DNA of 64,000 bases, taken from positions 41,741 through 105,740 of the forward strand of contig CANGWK010000006.1 in NCBI GenBank assembly GCA_947457615.1. Reading direction: 5' to 3'. This DNA is from Flavobacteriaceae bacterium. GTDB taxonomy: Bacteria > Bacteroidota > Bacteroidia > Flavobacteriales > Flavobacteriaceae. The stretch's first letter is position 1, and the number at the start of each line of letters is the position of its first letter. Below the pieces are notes generated by a model. The model was not told where the DNA came from and did not search any database. It saw only the letters and a list, made by a program, of their open reading frames with translations. Below are positions 43,309 through 51,902 of the stretch, in pieces. A program made the position numbers and the translations under genes.

Positions 43309-44622
43309 ATGATCTCAATTTTTAATTTATCGCTACAATTAAATGGTTTTCCTATAAAGAAAGCTGAAGCTGAATTAGAAAAAATACAAGTAATTCCAGA
43401 AGCCGATTTTGAAAGATATATTCTTCAAAAAAAAAAGGAGATAGTTGACTATCATTTAAAAAATAATGATTCCTATATTGAATTTGTTGGAAAATCGGAG
43501 TTTGAAGATTGGAATTGCCTTCCAATAATGACTAAAAGAGATTTTCAAAAACCTTTAAATGAAAGACTTTCTAAAGGATATACCACAAAGAATGTTTATG
43601 TCAACAAAACATCCGGTTCTAGTGGAGATCCTTTTGTTTTTGCTAAAGATAAATATTGCCATTCCTTAACCTGGGCGACAATTGTTAATCGGTTTGGTTG
43701 GTTTGGAATTGATTTTAATTCTTCTTTACAAGCTCGTTTTTATGGGATTCCTTTGGGTTTTATTGGAAATACCAAAGAAAGAATAAAGGATTTTTTAAGT
43801 AACCGGTATCGATTTTTAATTTTCGATTTATCGGATGTTTTTTTTGAAACCATATTGCTAAAATTTAAAAAGAAAAAGTTTGAATACATCAATGGGTATA
43901 CTTCTTCTTTAGTTTTATTTGCTAAATTTCTAAAGAAAAAAAACGTGGTTTTAAACTCAATTTGTCCAAGTTTAAAATATTGTATGGTGACCTCCGAAAT
44001 GTTATTTGAAAAAGATAAAATTTTAATGGAAAGACAATTTGGAGTTCCAATAATTAATGAATATGGTGCTTCGGAACTAGATTTGATTGCTTTTCAAAAT
44101 ACAAATAATGAATGGCAAGTAAATTCGGAAACCCTTTATGTAGAGATTTTAGATGAATCAAATAATGTTTTGCCAATCGGAAAAGAAGGTCGAATTGTAA
44201 TTACTTCACTTTATAATAAAGCACATCCGTTTATTAGATATGATATTGGCGATATTGGTGTATTGGATGAAAAAAGCACCATTAAAAAACCAATTTTAAA
44301 AAAATTGATTGGAAGAACGAATGATTTTGCGATTTTACCAAGCGGAAAAAAATCTCCCGGATTGACCTTTTATTATATAACAAAATCTATAATTGAAGAC
44401 GATGGAAATGTAAAAGAATTCATAATTAAACAAACAAAAATTGATACTTTTGAAGTAGAATATGTAAGTGAGAAAGAGTTAACTAATAGCCAAATTCAAA
44501 ATATTGATAAGGCAATTGTAACTTATTTAGAAAGTGGTTTAAACTTCACATTTAATAGAAAAGAAAAATTAGAACGAAGTAAAAGCGGAAAATTGAAGCA
44601 GTTTGTTTCTCTAGTGAAATAA
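43309..44622 (+). CDS. CapK/PaaK-like adenylate-forming protein of the polysaccharide locus
   Basis: 437 residues. AMP-binding fold related to phenylacetate-CoA ligase: NKTSGSSGDPFVF (about 99-111) is the phosphate loop, INEYGASELDLIA (about 246-258) the acyl-AMP site, and HPFIRYDIGDIG (about 306-317) the hinge motif. Such CapK-type proteins are common in capsule and O-antigen loci, where their substrate is not known. It is the first gene of the plus-strand glycan group; the next gene starts 68 bp later. Confidence 0.85.
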   Translation: MISIFNLSLQLNGFPIKKAEAELEKIQVIPEADFERYILQKKKEIVDYHLKNNDSYIEFVGKSEFEDWNCLPIMTKRDFQKPLNERLSKGYTTKNVYVNKTSGSSGDPFVFAKDKYCHSLTWATIVNRFGWFGIDFNSSLQARFYGIPLGFIGNTKERIKDFLSNRYRFLIFDLSDVFFETILLKFKKKKFEYINGYTSSLVLFAKFLKKKNVVLNSICPSLKYCMVTSEMLFEKDKILMERQFGVPIINEYGASELDLIAFQNTNNEWQVNSETLYVEILDESNNVLPIGKEGRIVITSLYNKAHPFIRYDIGDIGVLDEKSTIKKPILKKLIGRTNDFAILPSGKKSPGLTFYYITKSIIEDDGNVKEFIIKQTKIDTFEVEYVSEKELTNSQIQNIDKAIVTYLESGLNFTFNRKEKLERSKSGKLKQFVSLVK

Positions 44623-44690
44623 ATTACTCTCCTGAAAAAAATCAAGATAATTAAAAGAAGAGATTGCTTCGACCATCGCAATGACAAAAT

Positions 44691-45779
44691 ATGAAAATAA
44701 CCCTAATAGCAGGCGCAAGGCCTAATTTTGTAAAAATAGCACCTATTATAAAAGCGATTGAAAAGAAGCAGTCGGAAGGCGCAATTGTTTCCTATAGATT
44801 GTTACATACTGGTCAACATTATGATAAAAACCTTAGTTCTACTTTTTTTGAAGAATTGAATATTCCACATCCTAATGCTAATTTAGATGTTAAAAGTGGT
44901 ACACAAGCGGAACAGACTGCTGCAGTAATGATAGCATTTGAGAGAGAATTAATAGAGAATCCTTGCGATTTGGTTATGGTTGTTGGCGATGTTAATTCTA
45001 CTATGGCTTGTGCTATAGTGGCTAAAAAAATGAATGTAAAAGTAGCACATGTAGAAGCTGGAATTCGATCGGGAGATTTATCAATGCCAGAAGAAATAAA
45101 CCGAATAATTACGGATAGCATAACCGATTATTTCTTCACTACCTCAACGTGGGCTAGTAAAAATTTACTGAAATATGGAGCAGATCCATCCGCAATTCAC
45201 TTTGTTGGAAATGTGATGATAGATACATTGTATCAAAATTTAAATAGAGTTTTTGCTCCTAATTTTTGGAAAGAATTTGGTTTAGAAGCTAAAAATTATA
45301 TTGTTTTAACTTTACATCGACCATCAAATGTAGATGAAGAAAAATCATTACTTGATTTATTAAAAGGGATAGATAAAATGGTTGGCGATAAAAAAATAAT
45401 CTTTCCAATTCATCCCAGAACCAAAGCGATTTTAGGAGAAGCGAATTTGAATTTTAATAAAATGATTTTTGTGGAGCCCCAAGGCTATTTAAATTTTATG
45501 TATTTAATAAAAAATAGTTATGTTGTAATTACTGATTCTGGGGGGATTTCTGAGGAAACAACAGTGTTGAAAATTCCTTGTTTTACTATGAGAACAACTA
45601 CCGAAAGACCCGAAACAATTGAAATAGGAACCAATATATTAGTTGGTTCTTCAATTGAAAATTTAAATAAGAGTTTTGAGGATTTCTTGCAAAATGGAAT
45701 CCAAGAATCTGAAATTCCAGAACTTTGGGATGGAAAAGCATCCGAACGAATTGTGGCTGTTTTACTAACTAAATTATAA
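44691..45779 (+). CDS. wecB: UDP-GlcNAc 2-epimerase (non-hydrolysing)
   Basis: 362 residues. Interconverts UDP-GlcNAc and UDP-ManNAc. GARPNFVKIAPII (8-20), VGDVNSTMACAIVAKKM (about 99-115), HVEAGIRSGDLSMPEEINR (about 120-138), THRPSNVDEE-like LHRPSNVDEE, and ITDSGGISEETTVL (about 279-292) are all present. It provides a sugar nucleotide for the O-antigen or capsule. A closely related epimerase could act on UDP-FucNAc-type sugars, given the WbuB-like gene next to it. Confidence 0.93.
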   Translation: MKITLIAGARPNFVKIAPIIKAIEKKQSEGAIVSYRLLHTGQHYDKNLSSTFFEELNIPHPNANLDVKSGTQAEQTAAVMIAFERELIENPCDLVMVVGDVNSTMACAIVAKKMNVKVAHVEAGIRSGDLSMPEEINRIITDSITDYFFTTSTWASKNLLKYGADPSAIHFVGNVMIDTLYQNLNRVFAPNFWKEFGLEAKNYIVLTLHRPSNVDEEKSLLDLLKGIDKMVGDKKIIFPIHPRTKAILGEANLNFNKMIFVEPQGYLNFMYLIKNSYVVITDSGGISEETTVLKIPCFTMRTTTERPETIEIGTNILVGSSIENLNKSFEDFLQNGIQESEIPELWDGKASERIVAVLLTKL

Positions 45780-45828
45780 AAGATTCAACACTAATTTACA
45801 AGAACATATAATAGTTTAAAATCTTACT

Positions 45829-45868
45829 AATTTGTGTGAATTTGTGTGAATTTGTGTGAATTTGTGTC
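45829..45868. repeat. 10-bp tandem repeat AATTTGTGTG, four copies
   Basis: Three exact copies and a fourth ending in C. The repeat ends 8 bp before the ATG of the glycosyltransferase, and a GTG in the last copy is in frame but too close to the repeat to be trusted. The words are the reverse complement of the CACGAATT family at 22599 and 24391. Confidence 0.85.
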
Positions 45869-45876
45869 TAAAGAAA

Positions 45877-47061
45877 ATGAAAGAAATATTAATTATATCC
45901 AATTATTATCCGCCAGAAAACGGTGCTGCTGCCAATAGAATTGAGCAATTAGCTCTGAAATTGAAGCAGAATAATTACAAAGTTTTAATATTATGCCCGT
46001 TAGGAAACTACCCTAAAGGTAAATTATTTCCAGAATATAAAGGAAAGTTTTCAGTTATTGAAAATCGAGAAGGTATAACCGTGAAAAGACTTTGGATATA
46101 TCCAAGTGTAAGCAATAATCTTTTGGTTAGATTAATTTCTGTTTTGTCGTTTTCTTTGGGGTTATTTTTTTATTTATGGATTAAAAAAACACCTAATAAA
46201 ATTGTGGTTCAATCACCACCATTATTGATTTCCTTTATTTCTGTTTTTGTCCTTTCGCTTAAAAGGAAAAAAATAATTTTAAATGTTTCTGATTTGTGGC
46301 CATTAGCAGTAATTGAATTAAAAGCAATAAAAGAAAACTCCATTTCGCATAAATTTTCCTTATTTATGGAACGGTTTATTTATAAAAAAACAACCCTAAT
46401 TATTGGACAATCAAATGAAATAATTACGCATATACATTCCTCCTTTCCCGAAAAAAAATGCTATTTATATCGCAATTTTCCCGAAAATAGAAATGCAAAA
46501 TTAGACTTACACCACCTAGAGAAAGAACCCATAAAAATATTTTATGCGGGACTTTTAGGAATAGCGCAAGGGATTACAGAATTGTGTCATAAAATTGATT
46601 TGGATGGCTTAAATATTGAGTTGCATATATTTGGGGACGGAGCGGAAAAAAGCAGCTTAGATGCTTTGATTTCCTCTCAAACAATTCAAAATATTTTCTT
46701 TCATGACATTATAAATCGTGAAGAATTACATGAAAAACTTAAAACATTCGATATTGCAATAGTTCCTCTCAAGGTTCGCATTTATGGTTCTGTACCTTCA
46801 AAAATATTTGAATACAGTTCCCTCGGATTTCCAATTCTTTATTTTGGTGGTGGTGAAGGTGAAATTATTGTAAGAGAAAATAATTTGGGTTGGGTAGCTG
46901 AAGTTGGAAACTATACCGATTTAAATTCAAAACTTAAAACTATTTCTGAATGTAGTAAATTGGAATTAGAAAAAATGAAGAAAAGTATTAGGGAGAACTC
47001 TAATTATGCATTTGATTTAGACAAACAAATAAAGTTTTTATTAGAAGAAGATGTTTTTTAA
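45877..47061 (+). CDS. Glycosyltransferase family 4 (WbuB-like)
   Basis: 394 residues from ATG 45877. GT-B fold: N-terminal MKEILIISNYYPPENGAAANR, membrane-associated segment about 95-125 (LFFYLWIK, PPLLISFISVFVLSLKRKK), and C-terminal donor site KIFYAGLLGIAQGITE and VPSKIFEYSSLGFPILYFGGGEGE, with the E-x7-E type motif. The nearest recalled relatives are WbuB-type N-acetyl-fucosamine transferases; acceptor and donor are not provable here. Its stop shares TTAA with the convergent sugar transferase gene. Confidence 0.88.
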   Translation: MKEILIISNYYPPENGAAANRIEQLALKLKQNNYKVLILCPLGNYPKGKLFPEYKGKFSVIENREGITVKRLWIYPSVSNNLLVRLISVLSFSLGLFFYLWIKKTPNKIVVQSPPLLISFISVFVLSLKRKKIILNVSDLWPLAVIELKAIKENSISHKFSLFMERFIYKKTTLIIGQSNEIITHIHSSFPEKKCYLYRNFPENRNAKLDLHHLEKEPIKIFYAGLLGIAQGITELCHKIDLDGLNIELHIFGDGAEKSSLDALISSQTIQNIFFHDIINREELHEKLKTFDIAIVPLKVRIYGSVPSKIFEYSSLGFPILYFGGGEGEIIVRENNLGWVAEVGNYTDLNSKLKTISECSKLELEKMKKSIRENSNYAFDLDKQIKFLLEEDVF

Positions 47062-48425
47062 TAGGCTTTATCTTCGCCTACATAAATATTAATAACGGTT
47101 TGAACTATAATTTTGACGTCTAAAATTAAAGACCAATTTTCAATATAAAAAACGTCAAATTTAATTCGATTAATCATTTCCTCGTCATTTTCTATTTCAC
47201 CTCTAAATCCTTTAACTTGAGCCAATCCAGTTATTCCAGGCTTTACATAATGTCTAACCATGTATTTTTTTATTCGGCTCCCATATAATTTATTTTGAGA
47301 CCAAAGATGGGGTCTTGGCCCAACTACCGACATATCGCCTAACAAAACATTTAAGAATTGTGGTAATTCATCCATACTTGTTTTACGCATGAATTTACCA
47401 ATTTTAGTAACTCTTGGGTCATTTTTAGAAGCTTCTTTTTCAGTAGTTTCATTTTGTTTCATTGAACGAAATTTGTAACAAAAAAACTCTTTTTCATTTA
47501 GTCCTGGTCTTCCTTGTTTGAAGAAAATTGAACCTTTTGACTCCAGTTTAATTAAAATTGCTAAAATTGGAGCTAACCAAGATAAAATTCCAATAATTAC
47601 AATTAAAGCAAAAACTATATCAAAAATTCTCTTAAAAATTTTTGTTGATGGTTCGTTTAGTATTGTTTTTTTTAAGGATAAAACTGGAAACATTTCATAA
47701 TAATCGATTCTTAAATTCTTAGAAAATATTTCTTTAGAATCCGGAATAAATTTTATTGCTTTTTTATATTCATCAGCAAAGTCAACCAAATCTTTTAGTT
47801 TTTCGTTGGAAAGTTCGTTTAAGGAACAATATATTTCGTCTATTTCATTTTCAATTACAAAGGTTTTTATATCTTCTAGTTTTCCTATTACTTCAGGGTG
47901 GTTTTTTTTATTAGAGAAATATCCAAAAAAACGATATCCGTAGTCTTTTCTGGCTTCAAAAAGCTCTTTAAGTTTTATTGTTTCACTAGAATAACCAATA
48001 ATTATAGCATTACGGTAATTGCTTCCGGTAATTATTCTATATTTTTTTAAATAATAAAATAAAAATATTTTAAAAATTGTAATTAAAATAAAGCTAATTA
48101 ATCCGAAGAGTAAAATTGCTTTAGAACTAAAAATCGCTTCATTTGAAAAAGGAAAAAAAGCAATTATAACTAGTAAAAAAAGAACTATTTGAGTTATTAA
48201 TTTTGTAGCAATTTCTACTGGAGTTGTGAATCTAAAAACTTCATAAAACTTAATAAAATAGGCTATTAAACCCCATGAAAATGTTTGATATAAAATATAA
48301 TATATCATATTTAGATTAAGATCCTGAAAGAAAAATAAACAAAAAGTCGATATAACTAATAAATCGAAAAGTATGCTTATTGGTCTAATGTATTTAGAAT
48401 AACTATGTGACTGAGCTGCGGTCAT
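47058..48425 (-). CDS. Initiating polyprenyl-phosphate sugar transferase (WcaJ/WbaP type)
   Basis: 455 residues. Five N-terminal membrane helices (about 10-30, 40-60, 80-98, 105-130, 265-290), a CoA-binding-like domain about 145-235, and the C-terminal bacterial sugar-transferase domain: KRIFDIVFALIVI, KLESKGSIFFKQGRPGLNEK, CYKFRSM, RKTSMDELPQFLNVL, GDMSVVGPRPHL, KPGITGLAQV. It puts the first sugar-1-phosphate on undecaprenyl phosphate and so starts the repeat unit. One base separates it from the upstream UXS-like gene. Confidence 0.95.
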   Translation of the reverse strand: MTAAQSHSYSKYIRPISILFDLLVISTFCLFFFQDLNLNMIYYILYQTFSWGLIAYFIKFYEVFRFTTPVEIATKLITQIVLFLLVIIAFFPFSNEAIFSSKAILLFGLISFILITIFKIFLFYYLKKYRIITGSNYRNAIIIGYSSETIKLKELFEARKDYGYRFFGYFSNKKNHPEVIGKLEDIKTFVIENEIDEIYCSLNELSNEKLKDLVDFADEYKKAIKFIPDSKEIFSKNLRIDYYEMFPVLSLKKTILNEPSTKIFKRIFDIVFALIVIIGILSWLAPILAILIKLESKGSIFFKQGRPGLNEKEFFCYKFRSMKQNETTEKEASKNDPRVTKIGKFMRKTSMDELPQFLNVLLGDMSVVGPRPHLWSQNKLYGSRIKKYMVRHYVKPGITGLAQVKGFRGEIENDEEMINRIKFDVFYIENWSLILDVKIIVQTVINIYVGEDKAY

Positions 48426-48426
48426 A

Positions 48427-49410
48427 CTAGTGTATATATCCAGTAAAGTCTTTATGTTCTTCTTTTAATAACTCTTCTGTTGATAGAGATTTAAAATAAT
48501 CGTAGGTGATTTTCATGCCTTCTTCCCTAGACACTTTTGCTTCCCAGCCCAGAATATTTTTGGCTTTAGTAGTATCGGGTTGTCGTTGTAAAGGATCATT
48601 AATTGGCAAAGGGTGGTATACAACTTTTTGCTTTGTTCCTGTTAATTTAATAATTTCGTCTGCAAAATCTTTAATGGTAATTTCGTCTGGATTTCCAATA
48701 TTTACAGGCAAAGAATAATCGGAATGTAATAATCGAAAAATTCCTTCTACTTGATCGTCAATATAGCAAAAAGAACGGGTTTGCATTCCGTCGCCAAAAA
48801 TAGTTAAATCTTCGCCACGTAGAGCCTGACCAATAAAAGCTGGAATAACTCGACCATCGTTGAGTCGCATTCTTGGACCATAAGTGTTGAAAATTCTTAC
48901 TATCCTTGTTTCTAAACCATGAAAAGTATGGTAGGCCATGGTTATAGATTCTTGAAAACGCTTAGCTTCATCATAAACCCCTCTAGGACCTATGGTGTTT
49001 ACATTCCCATAGTATTCTTCGGTTTGAGGGTGTATTAATGGGTCTCCGTAAATTTCTGATGTGGATGCAATTAATATTCTGGCGTTTTTAACTCTTGCCA
49101 ATCCTAGTAGGTTATGGGTTCCTAGAGAACCAACTTTTAATGTTTGAATTGGAATTTTTAAATAATCAATTGGACTTGCTGGAGATGCAAAATGGAGAAT
49201 ATAATCCAGGTTTCCAGGAACAAAAACGAATTTAGTAATATCATGATGATAAAACTCAAAATTTTCTAATTTGAATAAATGGGAAATGTTTTTCAAATCC
49301 CCTGTTATGAGGTTGTCCATTCCAATTACATGGTATCCTTCTTTTATAAAACGGTCACATAGATGCGAACCCAAAAATCCAGCAGCACCTGTTATTAAAA
49401 TTCTTTTCAT
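48427..49410 (-). CDS. NAD-dependent epimerase/decarboxylase, UDP-xylose synthase-like
   Basis: 327 residues of the extended SDR family. [15 protein letters not shown] (8-22) binds NAD; catalytic YDEAK (Tyr-x3-Lys) lies in [23 protein letters not shown] supplies the Ser/Thr. [23 protein letters not shown] near the C-terminus is the signature of UDP-glucuronate decarboxylase (UXS). It would give UDP-xylose or a related sugar. UDP-glucose dehydrogenase is not in the window. It precedes the sugar transferase by one base. Confidence 0.87.
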   Translation of the reverse strand: MKRILITGAAGFLGSHLCDRFIKEGYHVIGMDNLITGDLKNISHLFKLENFEFYHHDITKFVFVPGNLDYILHFASPASPIDYLKIPIQTLKVGSLGTHNLLGLARVKNARILIASTSEIYGDPLIHPQTEEYYGNVNTIGPRGVYDEAKRFQESITMAYHTFHGLETRIVRIFNTYGPRMRLNDGRVIPAFIGQALRGEDLTIFGDGMQTRSFCYIDDQVEGIFRLLHSDYSLPVNIGNPDEITIKDFADEIIKLTGTKQKVVYHPLPINDPLQRQPDTTKAKNILGWEAKVSREEGMKITYDYFKSLSTEELLKEEHKDFTGYIH

Positions 49411-49566
49411 TTTTTTTATATAGATGTATTATAACGCAAAAATTATGCAATTATTATATAAATATTAACTTTTTATTTATACACTAAAATTGATTTATGC
49501 GTTTCAATTTGTTACTGTAAATTCAATAAGGAATTAAAAAACTTTTTACAACTGATTTTTTTTGAA

Positions 49567-50298
49567 TTAAATGTTTTTTGCTTTTTTTAAAATAAAAACA
49601 TTATTAAAATAAGCAGTTTGATCTTTGGGTAAAATAAAACTTAAAAGCACTCCAAAAAAATTATAAAAAAATATAAATGGAAATAAAATAATTTGTTTTA
49701 TTATTTTATTTTCTGGAAGAATGTTCTTAATATAATTAATTTTAAACTGATAAATAACTTCTATGTAATTTCCTGTTTTGTAGTTATTAATTATTTCAAA
49801 ACCATTTTTTAAATATAAATGTTTTAGCGCCGGTGTAGTATATCTGGCATAGTCGTAGGGCATTTCATGCTCCTCCCACATAAATGGAGTGGTAATTATT
49901 GCTTTTCCTCCAACTTTTAAAACGCGGTTGAACTCCAATAACAATTCGTCTAAATTAAACACATGTTCCAGTACCTCGGTGCTTAAAAGTGAATCAAATC
50001 GGTTGTTTTCAAAAGGAATTGTTTTACCGTCATAAAAAACATCTACTTTTTTTTGTTTTTCTTCCCTTCCTTCTATTTTATAATCTATGCCAATATATTC
50101 ATTACAAAAAGAAAAAAATTCTTTGTATGGTTTGGTGCCGCAACCAAAATCAATCATTGATCCGCTCAATAAATTGGAATTATTTAATATGGCTTTACGT
50201 ATTTGTCTTCTAATTAAGAAATTGTGATTAATGAAAAAACCAAGAAAACTAGGATGAAACTTTTCTTTTTGAATTATATCTATTAATTTTTGATTCAT
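49567..50298 (-). CDS. Class I SAM-dependent methyltransferase
   Basis: 243 residues. Motif I SMIDFGCGTKPYKEFF (about 47-62), an acidic motif II after EYIGIDYKIEGR, and LLSTEVLEHVFNLDELLLEFNRVLKVGGKAIITTP (about 104-138) match Methyltransf_11. The C-terminal region contains a hydrophobic stretch (IILFPFIFFYNFFGVLLSFIL, about 206-226), so it may sit at the membrane. Position in the locus suggests it modifies a sugar. It lies 14 bp after a glycosyltransferase. Confidence 0.88.
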   Translation of the reverse strand: MNQKLIDIIQKEKFHPSFLGFFINHNFLIRRQIRKAILNNSNLLSGSMIDFGCGTKPYKEFFSFCNEYIGIDYKIEGREEKQKKVDVFYDGKTIPFENNRFDSLLSTEVLEHVFNLDELLLEFNRVLKVGGKAIITTPFMWEEHEMPYDYARYTTPALKHLYLKNGFEIINNYKTGNYIEVIYQFKINYIKNILPENKIIKQIILFPFIFFYNFFGVLLSFILPKDQTAYFNNVFILKKAKNI

Positions 50299-50312
50299 TT
50301 AGTTTTCTATTG

Positions 50313-51443
50313 TTAATTATATGTTGCGTGTTCTTTGTAAAACTCTTCAAATTTTAGGATGTTTTTAGAAATATTATAATCTTCATTGAAGGAGGTAAAA
50401 GCATTATTAGAAAATTGTTTTAATGCCTTTTCATCAGATAAAAGATAAAGAGCTTTCTCAACAAAAGTATCTATATTCTCGTCTGAAACAACAAATCCAT
50501 TAAATCCATCTTTAATTAAATCAACATTTCCGTCACAATTTGAAACTAAACATGGTTTAGAAAGTGCTAAACTTTCAATTATCGAATACGGCAACCCTTC
50601 ATAACGGGCGGTTGAAATATAAAATTTTGAATCATTAATTATGTTCAAGATGTTGTCTCTGTTGGTCCAATTTATTAATGTAATCTTTTCCTCAAGATTT
50701 TTCTTTTTAATTAAATCTTGCACATTTGATAATCTATAGGATACCGGACCAACGCCCATGATTACTAAATGAACCTCTCTAAATTCATTTATTTTTCCTA
50801 AAATCTCAATCATTAATTCAATATTTTTTTGATAGGAAGGCCTTCCAACGGTACAAATGTACTCCTTTGGCCAAGTTCTTGGAATGGATAAATTAGGAAT
50901 ATTATTAATGGGATTAATAGAGTTATTTATATGAAAAGCCTTTTTAGAATTGTATTTAACCTCGTTTAAACCCCTATTTAATTCTGAATTAGAGGTTGCT
51001 AATAATAATCCATTTCCTTTTGAAAAAAAAATTTCTAGTAACAGAAATATTTTCCTTTTTATTTTAGTTTCAGCACTTAAATACGAAAATGCATTTGGAG
51101 TATGGATTACTTTAATATTAAGTAATCTTCCAACTACTCTTCCCATAATTCCTCCTTTTGCGCTATGGGCGTGGATAATATCTGGTCTTTCTTTTTTTAA
51201 TATTTTATAAATTTCAAAAATTGCTTTGAAATCCTTAATAAAAGATATATCTCTTACAATTGAAGTCTTGTAAGCCTTTACAGGTTCTTTATCCTTGTCT
51301 AAAAAGGGATGGCTGGTATCTTGTTTGCCATGTAAAATCAAACTACAAAATTTATTATTGTCAATATTGTCTAAAACAAATCTTACATAAACATCTACAC
51401 CTCCAACGGAATGTAAAACATGTGCAATTTTTATTTTATTCAT
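50313..51443 (-). CDS. Glycosyltransferase family 4
   Basis: 376 residues. GT-B fold with N-terminal IAHVLHSVGGVDVYVRFVLDN, PDIIHAHSAKGGIMGRVVG (about 88-106), and the C-terminal donor site YICTVGRPSYQKNIELMIE (about 196-214) and YISTARYEGLPYSIIESLALSKPCLVSNCDG (about 277-307; E285-x7-E293). It would add a sugar to the O-antigen unit. The -7 box just upstream marks it as the first gene of a unit with the methyltransferase. Confidence 0.92.
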   Translation of the reverse strand: MNKIKIAHVLHSVGGVDVYVRFVLDNIDNNKFCSLILHGKQDTSHPFLDKDKEPVKAYKTSIVRDISFIKDFKAIFEIYKILKKERPDIIHAHSAKGGIMGRVVGRLLNIKVIHTPNAFSYLSAETKIKRKIFLLLEIFFSKGNGLLLATSNSELNRGLNEVKYNSKKAFHINNSINPINNIPNLSIPRTWPKEYICTVGRPSYQKNIELMIEILGKINEFREVHLVIMGVGPVSYRLSNVQDLIKKKNLEEKITLINWTNRDNILNIINDSKFYISTARYEGLPYSIIESLALSKPCLVSNCDGNVDLIKDGFNGFVVSDENIDTFVEKALYLLSDEKALKQFSNNAFTSFNEDYNISKNILKFEEFYKEHATYN

Positions 51444-51462
51444 GGCAATAATTTTTTTGTAT

Positions 51463-51471
51463 GCAAATATA
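51463..51471 (-). promoter_or_regulatory. -7 box of the GT4/methyltransferase unit
   Basis: Minus-strand TATATTTGC matches TAnnTTTGC exactly, 19 bp before the ATG. Confidence 0.7.
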
Positions 51472-51551
51472 AATATATAAAGTGTATTTTCTTTCTAGGG
51501 ATTTTATATTATTAAAAAAATCGATATTTGCAATTATAAAAATATGAAAAT

Positions 51552-51902
51552 ATGAAAATATTAGTATTCCTCAGTTTACTTTTTTTAGTGAATGTTTCAA
51601 TTTCTTGTAAAAGAAATTTAAAAACAAGTTACAATAGCAAAGGAGAAGTGGTTGCGTCGGATAGTTTGAGAGCAATATATGAAGGTAAAGTTGTAAAATC
51701 AACAACAGGGCAATGGTACTTGATTAAAGACGGAAATAGGTGGAGAACTAATTCAATAAAAGCTACTGCTGATTATTTTAAAGAAAATCCGTCAGGGGAA
51801 AATTCTGTTATGAAAGATGTTTCAATTGAAGTTCTGCATCAGTTTCCGGAAGCCGGAGAACTAATGCCGGGAGCCGCTTTTATTAAAGATGGTGCCAATT
51901 AA
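51552..51902 (+). CDS. Small lipoprotein, resembling the C-terminal repeats of the OstA-like protein
   Basis: 116 residues. The signal peptide ends in a lipobox VSISC (Cys19). The mature part has GQWYLIKDGNRWR, then a helix ADYFKENP. An ungapped 38-residue comparison (from YEGKVV to FKENP) with the first C-terminal repeat of the OstA-like protein (YNNRLL to KKNHP) gives 9 identities and many conservative pairs by eye. It is the only plus-strand gene in this minus-strand cluster; its stop shares TTAA with the next gene. A near -7 box (GATATTTGC, one mismatch) lies 20 bp upstream. Confidence 0.7.
   Translation: MKILVFLSLLFLVNVSISCKRNLKTSYNSKGEVVASDSLRAIYEGKVVKSTTGQWYLIKDGNRWRTNSIKATADYFKENPSGENSVMKDVSIEVLHQFPEAGELMPGAAFIKDGAN

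Noticed and set aside
45829..45868. Possible CRISPR or iteron array
   Set aside because: 10-bp units without spacers and no replication gene nearby.
48427..49410. Calling this SDR rfbB
   Set aside because: The C-terminal [18 protein letters not shown] signature is that of UDP-glucuronate decarboxylase, and RmlB-specific motifs are missing.
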